Shown here: piece after piece, positions 7,383 to 16,512 of the stretch | Position numbering within the stretch: position 1 is the stretch's first letter | How the letters are laid out: each line of letters begins with the position of its first letter | Source: Bermanella sp. WJH001 | GTDB lineage: Bacteria; Pseudomonadota; Gammaproteobacteria; Pseudomonadales; Oceanobacteraceae | DNA length: 64,000 nt | Direction: 5' to 3' | NCBI RefSeq assembly: GCF_030070105.1 | Contig: NZ_JASJOO010000002.1 | Span: 1,668,190 to 1,732,189 of the forward strand | Notes under the pieces: generated by a model | Database searches by the model: none | Told to the model about the DNA's origin: nothing | What the model saw: the letters and a program-made list of their open reading frames with translations, nothing else | Position numbers and translations under genes: made by a program

Positions 7383-9926
7383 ATGAAATTCATCAAACAA
7401 CTGGCCTTAATTCTGGGCCTATTTAGCTTATTCATTCAATATAGTTGGGGTGCGCCTCTGGCGGGCCATGTGATTTTAACAAAAGGCAATGTCAGCGCTG
7501 TCATGGCAAGCGGCGAGTCTCGTGTTCTAAAACGCCGCTCTGAAATTTTTAATGGGGATGTCATTAAAACTGGCCCTGCGGGTTCTGTACAAATTCGATT
7601 TATTGACAAAGCCCTCATGACTATAAAAGCCAATAGTGAAATGAATATTGAGCGCTACCTACAAGCGCAAGCTGTCGGCGGCCAAGACAAAGAAGAAGTA
7701 TTAATGAGTTTGGTAAAAGGTGGTTTTCGAACCATCACAGGTACCATAGGCAAAGGGGATAAAAGTGCCTACAAAGTCAATACACCAGCCGCATCCATTG
7801 GTATTCGTGGTACCAATTACGAAGTGCAACAAGAAGCGGACGGTGGGTTTGTGATGGGGGTGTACAGCGGTGGTATTCAAGTTGAAAACGAAGCAGGTAC
7901 CATATCATTAGGTGAAGGGGCCGATTTTAATTTTACCCGCGTTAAACCAAAATCATCACCCAAAGGTTTATTGGCACCACCTCCCACACTAGGTGAAAAT
8001 TCAGCTACGGAACAAAACGAAGAAGATAGTGAAGGCGAGCAAACCGCCAATGAAGAAAATAGTGATGAAACCGATGGCGACGCACAAGAAGAAGCCGACG
8101 ATGTAGATCAAGTGGCTGAAACCGAAGATAACCAGAGTGATAAACCAAGTGATACTAATAACACACCGGATACTGTTGTGGATATTGGCAATGATGCAAA
8201 CAAAGCCATTGGCAGTAAATTAGAAAATAATATTAATGATTCCACAGAAGAGTTCATAGCCAGTGGCGGCGCTAATAGTGAATTAATTAAAGAATTGATT
8301 GCGGCCGGTATTTTGAATCAAGGTGAAACACTCGAGGATTTAGATCCCGCTCTGGCTGAGTTAGTAGAAAAATGGTTAGACGCACCTTTTTTTGATTTGA
8401 TTGCAGCACTGCAAGAACTCATTGCTGAAAACGTTGCCAGCATATTTGATTTTAACGATCCATTTAATAACGTAGATACCAGTAATGTAACAAAACCATT
8501 TTCCGACACCGTGATCTCTGACCAACAATTCGCCCTAGCAGAAACAGGTCAGCTTGCATTACTTGCCATTCCCGTTAATAGCACCAATTCCTATGCTGGT
8601 GACTCACCCAGTTTGTCTACTTTAGAGGCGCAACTGGTTTCCCCTGATACGGTAATAGCAAATACAGCTGGTCATAGTTTTGCTACTGATCCTGGGCACT
8701 TTAGAATTTCCTATGAGGTTTACAACCTCACCACCAAACAAACCGACCACTATGAAATTGAAGTGGTTGTAGATGCCGCCACGTCAGGTAACGGTGATCT
8801 AATCACCTTCATCGGCAATGCTTTTGAAGGTTCAACCTATCGAAAAAATGATCAAACCATTACAGGAGCTCCGCCACAACACTTTGATTATTCGTTTAAT
8901 GCCACTACGCAAAAATATGAATTTGTCCCTATTACAAACGATAGTGATAATTTCATTCTAGAAATGGAATTAAACTTTGACGATGACCCCAATAATTCAG
9001 CAGCCACCCTCGCGCTTCAACAAGAGCTAGGGTCTGGAACAAACTTTAATCGTGATGATTGGTATGCCGAAAGTGGTTTAGACATGGTCATAGGTAATGG
9101 TTCTTGGGATACCACCAACAACAAACCTATTTTGGTCATGCGTGATAAACACAGTTATCAAGATCAAGACGGCACAACGGTTACCGACGAACGCATTGAA
9201 GTGGTCACAAAACCACTTGAAGCGGACGCCACAGCCGGTAGTTTATTATCATTTGCGAATTGTGTTGATCAAAATAAGTCCTGCGATATTCAAATCAACA
9301 ATGTTGCCGCCGCCGATAATATTCGCTGGGGGGCTTGGTTAGCAGAACCCGGTGAAGGCATTCAATTGAATGAGTTTCGTGTAAACGACAATGCCCTTGA
9401 ATTTCAACAAGAAGAGGACATATTAGCGTTTTGGATTGCAGCAGAACGCGCGGACATCAATCAGCTTACCGGCAATGCTACGTTTTCAGCCAGCAATAAT
9501 TGCACAGACTTCAAACAATGTATTGGTTTTGCCGATGATGGCATCGTGCAAAGCTTAACAGCACAATTTGATGTGAACTTTACAAGTGGTGCCATTACCA
9601 ATGGCAACTTAACACTACAAACCAGTGATAATCCCAATGTAGGATTGACGTCTATTACTCCTGGGGATGTTCAATCCACATGGAATGTAAACTTTTCTGG
9701 CCAAATGAGCACCAGTGATGACGGCACAGTGAAACTGCCTGAATTTCAAACTCAAAGTATCAATGGCACAGTGGTTGAATCAACCGGCTCTTCAGATGCC
9801 GTTATTGGTAATATCGGGGGGATTTTTGTCAAACCCGGCGACAAATTTGCCGGTGGTTATAACTTAGGAACCGCAGATGGCACCAACAAACATGCCGCAG
9901 GTGTGTTCAGTATGGATAAGCAATAA
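7383..9926 (+). CDS. FecR-domain exported protein, possible Slam client
   Basis: A large exported protein of 847 residues. The ATG at 7383 has an excellent site (GGGGGAGGCAAT). A signal peptide covers about residues 1-23. Residues about 27-180 form a FecR domain: the start GHVILTKGNVSAV, then RRSEIFNGDVIKTG, GSVQIRFIDKALMTIK and NTPAASIGIRGTNYEV. A highly acidic linker follows at about 200-275. The C-terminal half is beta-rich with Cys pairs (FANCVDQNKSCDI; NNCTDFKQCIGF). It ends with GGIFVKPGDKFAGGYNLG and AAGVFSMD, which resembles the last strands of TbpB-like small barrels carried by Slam substrates. That likeness is my inference. There is no transmembrane helix besides the signal, unlike true FecR anti-sigma proteins, and no sigma gene lies beside it. 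Confidence 0.75.
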   Translation: MKFIKQLALILGLFSLFIQYSWGAPLAGHVILTKGNVSAVMASGESRVLKRRSEIFNGDVIKTGPAGSVQIRFIDKALMTIKANSEMNIERYLQAQAVGGQDKEEVLMSLVKGGFRTITGTIGKGDKSAYKVNTPAASIGIRGTNYEVQQEADGGFVMGVYSGGIQVENEAGTISLGEGADFNFTRVKPKSSPKGLLAPPPTLGENSATEQNEEDSEGEQTANEENSDETDGDAQEEADDVDQVAETEDNQSDKPSDTNNTPDTVVDIGNDANKAIGSKLENNINDSTEEFIASGGANSELIKELIAAGILNQGETLEDLDPALAELVEKWLDAPFFDLIAALQELIAENVASIFDFNDPFNNVDTSNVTKPFSDTVISDQQFALAETGQLALLAIPVNSTNSYAGDSPSLSTLEAQLVSPDTVIANTAGHSFATDPGHFRISYEVYNLTTKQTDHYEIEVVVDAATSGNGDLITFIGNAFEGSTYRKNDQTITGAPPQHFDYSFNATTQKYEFVPITNDSDNFILEMELNFDDDPNNSAATLALQQELGSGTNFNRDDWYAESGLDMVIGNGSWDTTNNKPILVMRDKHSYQDQDGTTVTDERIEVVTKPLEADATAGSLLSFANCVDQNKSCDIQINNVAAADNIRWGAWLAEPGEGIQLNEFRVNDNALEFQQEEDILAFWIAAERADINQLTGNATFSASNNCTDFKQCIGFADDGIVQSLTAQFDVNFTSGAITNGNLTLQTSDNPNVGLTSITPGDVQSTWNVNFSGQMSTSDDGTVKLPEFQTQSINGTVVESTGSSDAVIGNIGGIFVKPGDKFAGGYNLGTADGTNKHAAGVFSMDKQ

Positions 9927-9963
9927 ATCACGCTTACTCAAATTAAGTGCTTATAAAACAGAT

Positions 9964-9998
9964 CTGCCCATTGAATGTATTCATGGGCAGTTTTTTTT
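9964..9998 (+). terminator. Intrinsic terminator after the FecR gene
   Basis: CTGCCCAT(T)GAA, loop TGTA, TTCATGGGCAG, then eight T residues. It closes the Slam-FecR operon 38 bp after the stop codon. Confidence 0.88.
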
Positions 9999-10053
9999 GA
10001 ATAACAAAAAGCGGGCACTGCCCCCCTATCCATTCACATTAATAAAAAACTCA

Positions 10054-11062
10054 GTACGAGGTTGCCCCGCGACCGACATGATTCATCAATAGAGTTTTAA
10101 TTCACAGCGGCAATACAATTTCGTCAGGCAATGCCTGACCTACGATATTAATTTTCAATTTATTCAAAACATGTACTGTACGAGGTTGCTCCGCGACCGA
10201 TCTGATTCATCAATAGGATTTTGATTCACAGGGCAATAGATTCTCGTCAGGCAATGCCTGACCTACGATATTATTTTCAATTTATTCAAAATACCTACTG
10301 TACGAGGTTGCCCCGCGACCGATTTGATTCATCAATAGAATTTGAATACACAGGGCAATAAAATCTCGTCAGGCAATGCCTGACCTACGATATTATTTTC
10401 AATTCAATCAAAAAATGCGCAGTACGAGGCTGCCCCGCGACCGACCTGATTCATGAATAGTGTTTTGATTCACAGGGACAATTGAATCTCGTCAGTCAAT
10501 GCCTGACCTTCGATATTCATTTTTAATTCAATCAAAAAATGCGCGGTACGAGGTTGCCCCGCGACCGATCTGATTCATGAATAGAATTTTGATTCACAGG
10601 GACAATTGAATCTCGTCAGGCAATGCCTGACCTACGATATTATTTTCAATTTATTCAAAACATGTACTGTACGAGTTTGCTCCGCGACCGATCTGATTCA
10701 TCAATAGAATTTCGATTCACAGCGACAACAGAGTTTCGTCAGGCAATGCCTGACCTACAGTATTTATTTTCAATTTATTCAAAACATATACTGTACGAGG
10801 TTACCCCGCGACCGATCTGATTCATCAATAGAATTTTGATTCACAGCGACAACAGAGTTTCGTCAGGCAATGCCTGACCTACGATATTAGTTTCAATTTA
10901 TTCAAAACATGTACTGTACGAGGTTGCCCCGCGACCGACCTAATTCATCAATAGAATTTTAATTAATAGCGACAACACAATCTCGTCAGGCAATGCCTGA
11001 CCTACGATATTTATTTTTTAATTCAATAAAAATTGCGCTGTACGAGGTTGCCCCGCGACCGA
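10054..11062. repeat. Tandem array of about eight 123-bp REP-like units
   Basis: The marker GTACGAGgTTGCcCCGCGACCGA recurs nine times, beginning at 10054, 10178, 10300, 10422, 10546, 10669, 10793, 10916 and 11040, giving unit lengths of 122-124 bp. Each unit contains, in order, the GC-rich marker, a stretch TGATTCATcAATAGaaTTTtgATTCAcAG, a near-perfect palindrome (TCAGGCA/TGCCTGA) followed by CCTACGATATT, and an AT-rich spacer. Units differ by scattered substitutions, so the array is not brand new. No gene is credible inside; the one open frame at 10623-10820 is repeat sequence. The last marker ends just before the stop of the phosphoesterase gene at 11074. Confidence 0.92.
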
Positions 11063-11073
11063 CAAACTGACCA

Positions 11074-11907
11074 CTATCGGTTACGCACCTGAGCGACCAC
11101 ACAGCCATCCGTTGTGCAATTCTCTAATGTGTAATCAGAAGAGTTGATCGTTAATAACCCAAACCCTTTTTTCTTGGTACTGGTCACCACATAATGAGGC
11201 AACTGCACATTGGTTAACTGCCAATAATCAAAACTGTGTTCATGACCATGCACACCTAAATCCACACCTAAGTCTTTTAACTCTTGGCTTAGGGGTAAAT
11301 CAAAATCCCAGGGTGGAATATGGCTAAATACCATGGTGTAATCGCGCTGATCATCCCCTGCCGCCTCTGCCGCTAACCAATCACGATCTGGCACGTTTTC
11401 AAATTCGTATTTGTTGTCATTGTATGCAATAAACTTACTGTTCTGGTAAGTGAAACTGTAGTCTTCTGGGCCAAATACTTTTGCCCAAATTTCTTTACCA
11501 AATGCTAACGCATCATGGTTACCAATTACGGCAAAAATAGGCTGCTTAGCTTTTTCCATTACTTTACATACCCATTCATATTCCGCTTTAACACCCGTAT
11601 CAGCCAAATCTCCGGTTAGAAGAATGAAGTCTACTTCGGGTAATGTATTTACATGCTTAATTAAATCTTCAAATGTGCCTGGGTATTGTTGCGGATCACT
11701 GATAATCGCCACTTGGTATTCTGAGCGAACACCCACTTCTTGCTCGTAAGCTTTTAGGCGTTCAATATTTCGCTCGATAGAGACTTCATTAGAACACTCT
11801 GCGTCGGTTGACCATGGGCTTACTTCATAGTCACAACCAGAAAGTACTAATACAACCATTAAGAAATACGTGATTCTGGCTTTTAGCTTTTTCAGATTAA
11901 AAAACAT
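11074..11907 (-). CDS. Calcineurin-like metallophosphoesterase lipoprotein
   Basis: A 277-residue lipoprotein with a metal-dependent phosphoesterase domain. The signal segment YFLMVVLVLSGC gives a lipobox with Cys at about residue 24. The catalytic motifs appear in the usual order: ISDPQ (D-x-Q variant of DxH), LTGDLADTG, GNHDA, FSHIPPWD and GVHGHEHS. This predicts a two-metal centre in the periplasm. The substrate cannot be read from sequence. The start is the ATG at 11907, with GGAGCACGTT upstream, overlapping the end of the previous gene by 11 bases and implying translational coupling. A longer frame from 11937 would bury the signal peptide. Confidence 0.82.
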   Translation of the reverse strand: MFFNLKKLKARITYFLMVVLVLSGCDYEVSPWSTDAECSNEVSIERNIERLKAYEQEVGVRSEYQVAIISDPQQYPGTFEDLIKHVNTLPEVDFILLTGDLADTGVKAEYEWVCKVMEKAKQPIFAVIGNHDALAFGKEIWAKVFGPEDYSFTYQNSKFIAYNDNKYEFENVPDRDWLAAEAAGDDQRDYTMVFSHIPPWDFDLPLSQELKDLGVDLGVHGHEHSFDYWQLTNVQLPHYVVTSTKKKGFGLLTINSSDYTLENCTTDGCVVAQVRNR

Positions 11908-12472
11908 AACGTGCTCCAAATCCCCAGTTCGTGACACCTTCTAAGCCCAGATAATCGTAATTATCATTAAAAAATTCGGGCTCTCTCACATACCCCACTA
12001 AGCCCACATCTAAAATAGACATATCAAAATAGGCATTAAGCTTTGGAGTAACCTGAAGTGATGCTTGATAATTAAACACAATACGGAACGCGCTAGGGGT
12101 GTAATAACCTTTTGGGTATTTATCCGGTAATTGTAAAAATAAATCTGAGTGATCCCCGATAAGTAAACCAGTACCAACACTAAATGGCTTAAACTGCATG
12201 CCCGCCACTAACCAAGATGCACTGTGGTCATAACGGTAGCGCAGGGAATACAGCAGCATTTCTTTGTGATACGACAACTTAGGCACATAACCAGCCCCAA
12301 CCAACACGTTATGGCGCTCAGTAAATTCTGTCCCGTATGACACATGCATCAACCCCATTAATGAGCCTGACTGAACATCCAGATAATCATTTGTTTTCTC
12401 AAACGCCTGCACACTGATGACACTTAATAAGCTTGCGATGAAAACAACTACTCGCACTGCATTCACAACCAT
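11897..12472 (-). CDS. Putative outer membrane protein of unknown function
   Basis: About 191 residues. After a signal peptide (VVVFIASLLSVISVQA, cleavage before FEK) the chain is a series of short amphipathic beta-strands rich in Tyr, Phe and Gly. It ends in WGFGARYVF, a typical outer membrane barrel C-terminus with terminal Phe, and eight strands would fit the length. The ATG at 12472 abuts an AGAGGA; the GTG at 12466 is better spaced and may be the true start. The longer frame to 12544 adds a segment unlike a signal peptide. Its 3' end overlaps the phosphoesterase lipoprotein, so the two are made together and may act together in the envelope. Confidence 0.6.
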   Translation of the reverse strand: MVVNAVRVVVFIASLLSVISVQAFEKTNDYLDVQSGSLMGLMHVSYGTEFTERHNVLVGAGYVPKLSYHKEMLLYSLRYRYDHSASWLVAGMQFKPFSVGTGLLIGDHSDLFLQLPDKYPKGYYTPSAFRIVFNYQASLQVTPKLNAYFDMSILDVGLVGYVREPEFFNDNYDYLGLEGVTNWGFGARYVF

Positions 12473-12802
12473 TCCTCTTTGAATAAGTGCGTTAATAGCA
12501 CTAACCTGTTCAATTGGCGCATTAAATAGTAAAACATTGCTCACAACTAGCCTAAAAAATGGAACAATAAGATCTATATTTTATTCAAAAATGTGTGAAC
12601 CGGCCTGAAACCCTTGAATAGACTAGGCGGGTCAAATTTAAAACCAGCCAAATCTTTGTCTCATATTTAGAACAACCCGTTATCGGCAAACAGCAAAACA
12701 GCATTTAAACCCATCAAAGTGAACCCATCTTGAATAACCTGCGTAATAGAGATTGCCACTCGGATAAACGCGTTTTCAATTTTATGTAAAGAAGGAGGCC
12801 TT

Positions 12803-14572
12803 ATGGCCCATTACACAGCACCATTGAATGACATGAACTTTGTATTGTTTGATGTACTAAAGGCACAAAACCTAAGCCAGTGCCCTGGATTTGAAGACGC
12901 CGACGAAGCCATGATTCGTGCGGTTTTAGATGAAGCAGCCAAGCTTGCTGAAAATGTATTACAACCAATCAATCAATCTGGTGATATTGAGGGTTGTCAC
13001 TACGACCCTGAAACCAAAGCCGTCACCACACCAAAAGGGTTTAAAGAAGCCTATAAAGCCTTTGCTGAAGGTGGTTGGTCAGGTTTATCTGCATCAACAG
13101 AATACGGCGGCCAAGGCCTACCGCATTTACTTAAAATTGTAGTGGATGAAATGGCGTGCTCCACTAACTTATCCATGGGCATGTACCCAGGTTTAAGCCA
13201 TGGAGCCATCGATGCACTGACGCTACATGCCAGTGATGAATTGAAAAATAAATATTTACCTAATTTAATTTCCGGTGAATGGACCGGCACCATGTGTCTG
13301 ACCGAGCCACAATGCGGCACCGACTTGGGTTTGATTCGTACCAAGGCAGAACCTCAAGCCGATGGCAGTTACAACATCACAGGTACAAAAATTTGGATCA
13401 CAGGTGGTGATCACGACATGGTGGATAACATTGTGCACCTTGTATTAGCCAAACTTCCTGGGGCACCTGATTCCAGTAAAGGTATTTCATTATTTCTAGT
13501 GCCTAAATTTTTAGAAGACGGCAGTCGTAACCCTGCATTTTGTGGTGGTCTTGAGCACAAAATGGGGATCAAGGCGTCTGCCACTTGTGTGATGAATTTT
13601 GAAAACGCAAAAGGCTGGTTAATCGGCGAAGAAAACCAAGGCCTTAAATGTATGTTTACCATGATGAACTCTGCTCGCATCATGGTGGGCATCCAAGGTT
13701 TAGGTTTAGCCGAAAAGGCATATCAAATTAGCCTAGGTTTTGCTAAAGAGCGCTTACAATCACGCTCATTAACTGGTCCTAAAAACCCAGATGAAAAAGC
13801 GGATCCAATTATTGTGCACCCAGATGTACGCCGCATGCTGACACAACAAAAAGTGTTTGTTGAAGGCGCGCGCTGCATGGCTTATTGGACTGGCTTGCAT
13901 TTGGACTTAGCCGAACATCATGAAGATGAAAACGTGCGTGAAGAGTCTGATGATATCGTGCAAATCATGACTCCAATCGTGAAAGCGTATTTAACTGACG
14001 AAGGTTACTTCTCAACCGACCAAGCGTTGCAAAGTATGGGGGGCTCCGGCTTCACCCAAGACTGGGAAGTGGAACAGCTATTACGTGATGGTCGTATTGC
14101 CCGAATTTACGAAGGCACCAACGGTATTCAGTCCTTGGATTTGGTAGGCCGTAAATTAATGATTAAAGGCGGTCGATTACCTAAAACCTATTTTAAAGTC
14201 ATGAATGAGATGGTTGAGAAACTCACCAATGACTTACATAAGTCTCACTGTAAAGCACTGCTAAAAACGCTACAAAACAGCTTAATGTGGTTAGCTGGTA
14301 ACGCCGCAAAAGACCCTGAAATTGCAGGTGCTGCCGCGACACCTATGTTAAAACTGTTTTCACTGACGACGATGGCCGTCATGTGGTCGAATATGGCAGC
14401 CGTGGCTCAAAATGATTTAACCAGCGGTAAATATTCGGAAGACTTTTATCAAGGAAAAATCAAAGCAGCTGAGCACTTCTTTAGAGTGGCAAACGCTCAA
14501 GCCGCGTTATTACAAGCGGATATTGAGGCCGGTAAAGATTCACTAATGAGCTTTACCCAAGAGCAGTTCTAA
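12803..14572 (+). CDS. Acyl-CoA dehydrogenase (large, C-terminal-extension type)
   Basis: FAD-dependent acyl-CoA dehydrogenase of 589 residues that introduces the alpha-beta double bond in an acyl-CoA. The usual domains are present: N-terminal helical part, middle beta part with TGTMCLTEPQCGTDLG and the FAD-binding KIWITGGDH, and a helical part with RIYEGTNGIQSLDLVGRKL near residue 435. The Glu of YEGT matches the catalytic base of medium-chain enzymes. About 120 extra C-terminal residues place it in the PF12806-containing group that includes DmdC (methylmercaptopropionyl-CoA dehydrogenase) and long-chain relatives. The substrate is therefore open. The ribosome site AAGGAGG is strong. It is a single gene ended by a two-way terminator. 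Confidence 0.9.
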   Translation: MAHYTAPLNDMNFVLFDVLKAQNLSQCPGFEDADEAMIRAVLDEAAKLAENVLQPINQSGDIEGCHYDPETKAVTTPKGFKEAYKAFAEGGWSGLSASTEYGGQGLPHLLKIVVDEMACSTNLSMGMYPGLSHGAIDALTLHASDELKNKYLPNLISGEWTGTMCLTEPQCGTDLGLIRTKAEPQADGSYNITGTKIWITGGDHDMVDNIVHLVLAKLPGAPDSSKGISLFLVPKFLEDGSRNPAFCGGLEHKMGIKASATCVMNFENAKGWLIGEENQGLKCMFTMMNSARIMVGIQGLGLAEKAYQISLGFAKERLQSRSLTGPKNPDEKADPIIVHPDVRRMLTQQKVFVEGARCMAYWTGLHLDLAEHHEDENVREESDDIVQIMTPIVKAYLTDEGYFSTDQALQSMGGSGFTQDWEVEQLLRDGRIARIYEGTNGIQSLDLVGRKLMIKGGRLPKTYFKVMNEMVEKLTNDLHKSHCKALLKTLQNSLMWLAGNAAKDPEIAGAAATPMLKLFSLTTMAVMWSNMAAVAQNDLTSGKYSEDFYQGKIKAAEHFFRVANAQAALLQADIEAGKDSLMSFTQEQF

Positions 14573-14590
14573 CCTTTAAAGCAAATAAAA

Positions 14591-14624
14591 AACCGTTATG
14601 GCATTTGCCATAACGGTTTTTTTA
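14591..14624. terminator. Bidirectional terminator
   Basis: A 13-bp stem (AACCGTTATGGCA with TGCCATAACGGTT) is preceded by an A-run and followed by a T-run. It serves both the acyl-CoA dehydrogenase gene and the convergent sigma-factor gene. Confidence 0.9.
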
Positions 14625-14636
14625 TTAAATGAATTA

Positions 14637-15743
14637 TTAATGGGCTAATTCCTGTAACTGTTTAATCGCCTGATGATACAGCTGACGAGTTCGCTCTAAA
14701 GTCACGCCAATTTGAGGCGCAATTTCCCTAAAGTTTTGCTCTTCATTTATGCCCAAGCCATGATACAAACGCACAATTTTTTGTTGTCGTTGCGGTAGTT
14801 GCGACAATAGTGACAGCAAGTAACGCTGATCACTTTCATGATGCATGTCATCAGTGGGCGTTGGAACGCTAGAATCATCAACATGGATGGTTTCCTCAAG
14901 GGTTAAGCCATCTTCAGCAAAAGATTGATTCATGGATAATTGCAGATTACCCACCTCAAAAGAAGCACGAATATGATCGGCACCAAGGCCTGTTAATGTT
15001 TGTAATTGAGAAACCGTTGGATAGCGACCATGAGCTTTAAAGTATGATTCTTTTGCTCTGTCGAGTTTAAAAATACGGTCACTCACATTGGTAGGCAAAC
15101 GCACAACTGCGCGTTTTTGTGTCAACACGCCTTTGATTGCTTGTTGAATCCACCAGTAAGCATAGGTGGTAAAACGGAAACCCTTATTAATATTATATTT
15201 TGAAGCGGCTTTTAATAACCCTAATGAGCCCTCTTGAATAAGCTCTTCGGTATCAATGCCTTTATCTGTATAACGTTTAGCAATATGCATGACCAAACGT
15301 ATATTGGCTTGCACTAAGGCATTACGTTTTTGCTCGTATCTTTTTTTAAGTCGCTGGGATTGGCGCTCAAGGGATTGATCCACCTTGTCGGCTTCTTTTA
15401 ACAATAAATCAAACACATTTGAGCGGTCACATTCCAGCTTAACAAGGCAAATAGATAAGGTTTTATAAGAAACGTTTTGCTCAACATGCATATCCGGTAG
15501 ATGTTGTGTCAGTAACCACAAATCATACTGGGTTAAGAACTCATCAAGAATAGGGCCGGTTTGATATTGCTCAAGTAGAATGTCCATTACTTGCTCAAGC
15601 AAGCTGCTTTGTGCAAGCAGTGTTTGAGCTAACTCTTCCATAATGCTATCCATAGCACAGGCAATGTCGCGTTCTTGCTCGGCATCTAGAATAGAGATAT
15701 CGGGATAGTTTTGAATTAAGCGATTAACATCATCTGACTTCAT
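14637..15743 (-). CDS. Alternative sigma-70 family factor (group 2-like)
   Basis: A 368-residue RNA polymerase sigma factor distinct from the rpoD also in this window. Region 2 is intact: ANIRLVMHIAKRYTDKGIDTEELIQEGSLGLLKAASKYNINKGFRFTTYAYWWIQQAI (core binding, -10 melting and recognition), near residues 145-205. Region 3 follows (RLPTNVSDRIFKL...GRYPTVSQLQTLTG), and region 4 ends the protein (LPQRQQKIVRLYHGLG...LERTRQLYHQAIKQLQ). The first about 140 residues are unlike RpoD 1.1 or RpoS and mostly helical. The -10 recognition residues are RpoD-like, so overlap with housekeeping promoters is likely. It could be an RpoS-like stress factor, but the length and N-terminus differ from standard RpoS. 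The start ATG at 15743 has a GAGGTGAGCC site. Confidence 0.83.
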   Translation of the reverse strand: MKSDDVNRLIQNYPDISILDAEQERDIACAMDSIMEELAQTLLAQSSLLEQVMDILLEQYQTGPILDEFLTQYDLWLLTQHLPDMHVEQNVSYKTLSICLVKLECDRSNVFDLLLKEADKVDQSLERQSQRLKKRYEQKRNALVQANIRLVMHIAKRYTDKGIDTEELIQEGSLGLLKAASKYNINKGFRFTTYAYWWIQQAIKGVLTQKRAVVRLPTNVSDRIFKLDRAKESYFKAHGRYPTVSQLQTLTGLGADHIRASFEVGNLQLSMNQSFAEDGLTLEETIHVDDSSVPTPTDDMHHESDQRYLLSLLSQLPQRQQKIVRLYHGLGINEEQNFREIAPQIGVTLERTRQLYHQAIKQLQELAH

Positions 15744-15788
15744 GGCTCACCTCTTTTTACCTATATAAATATACGTAAGAAAAGAGGT

Positions 15789-15849
15789 GTTAGATGTTAG
15801 ATGTTAGATGTTAGATGTTAGATGTTAGATGTTAGATGTTAGATGTTAG
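15789..15849. repeat. Heptamer array, (GTTAGAT) x 8.7
   Basis: Eight perfect copies of GTTAGAT plus GTTAG. On the minus strand the unit reads ATCTAAC. The array runs 15 bases into the 3' end of gph, and the gph stop codon TAA (15834-15832) is part of the repeat, as are the codons for its last residues (SNI). Confidence 0.97.
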
Positions 15850-16509
15850 TATTTTGCCGAAGGACTCAATTGTATCAAATACATAAGTTGGCTCCAGAGT
15901 CGCAAGATCAATACCTTGATTGTAACCTTGCAATAACGCCACACTATTCACGCCAGCCTGTTGTGCACACACAATATCCGAGCGACTATCGCCCACCATC
16001 AAACATTGAGATGAATTCACATTGAGTGTTTCCATGATATGGAATAGCGGTAACGGGTGTGGTTTTTTCTGCGCTAAACTATCACCACCCAATACCAGTG
16101 CAAATAAATGAGCCACACCCATTTTAATTAATAATTCAGGCACAAATTGAATGGGTTTATTGGTGAGTAATACCAAGGTTTTTTCTTGTTGCTGCAAATG
16201 GGTTAATAATGATTTCACACCAGGATATAAAACACATTTTTGACTAAGCACTGCCTCATATGACAGTAAGAACTGCTGATGTAAACGGGAAACATTTTCA
16301 CGGGTATTATTAGCACCATGCTCCAACGCTCTCTCAACTAATTTAACACTGCCGTTGCCCACCCAACTACGCACAAGCGCTTCTTCAACAGTGGCAAATT
16401 CTAAAACTTGCAATGCATGATTTAACGCCACTGCAAGCTCGGGCACGCTATCAACCAATGTGCCATCTAGATCGAAAATAATCGTATTATATTTATTGAT
16501 ATTCAGCAT
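15832..16509 (-). CDS. gph: Phosphoglycolate phosphatase (HAD family)
   Basis: HAD-superfamily phosphatase that hydrolyses 2-phosphoglycolate, a by-product of DNA repair and oxygenase chemistry. The motifs are IIFDLDGTLVDS near the N-terminus (nucleophile Asp and acid/base Asp), LVLLTNKP (motif II), KKPHPLPL (Lys of motif III) and MVGDSRSDI (motif IV). The chosen start at 16509 gives 225 residues, normal for the family. The longer frame to 16530 would be translated through the terminator hairpin of rpe and is rejected. It follows rpe on the same strand, a common pairing in proteobacteria. Its 3' end runs into a heptamer repeat that supplies the last codons and the stop. Confidence 0.9.
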   Translation of the reverse strand: MLNINKYNTIIFDLDGTLVDSVPELAVALNHALQVLEFATVEEALVRSWVGNGSVKLVERALEHGANNTRENVSRLHQQFLLSYEAVLSQKCVLYPGVKSLLTHLQQQEKTLVLLTNKPIQFVPELLIKMGVAHLFALVLGGDSLAQKKPHPLPLFHIMETLNVNSSQCLMVGDSRSDIVCAQQAGVNSVALLQGYNQGIDLATLEPTYVFDTIESFGKILTSNI

Positions 16510-16512
16510 ATA

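Noticed and set aside
7359-9926. FecR anti-sigma factor of an iron-responsive ECF system
   Set aside because: There is no ECF sigma gene or TonB-dependent receptor beside it, no transmembrane anchor besides the signal peptide, and the protein is far longer than FecR anti-sigma factors.
10623-10820. 65-codon ORF inside the repeat array
   Set aside because: It consists only of repeat units read through; the protein is internally repeated, has no ribosome site and no domain.
10054-11062. Possible CRISPR array
   Set aside because: The whole 123-bp unit is conserved, so there are no unique spacers of constant length, and no cas genes are near.
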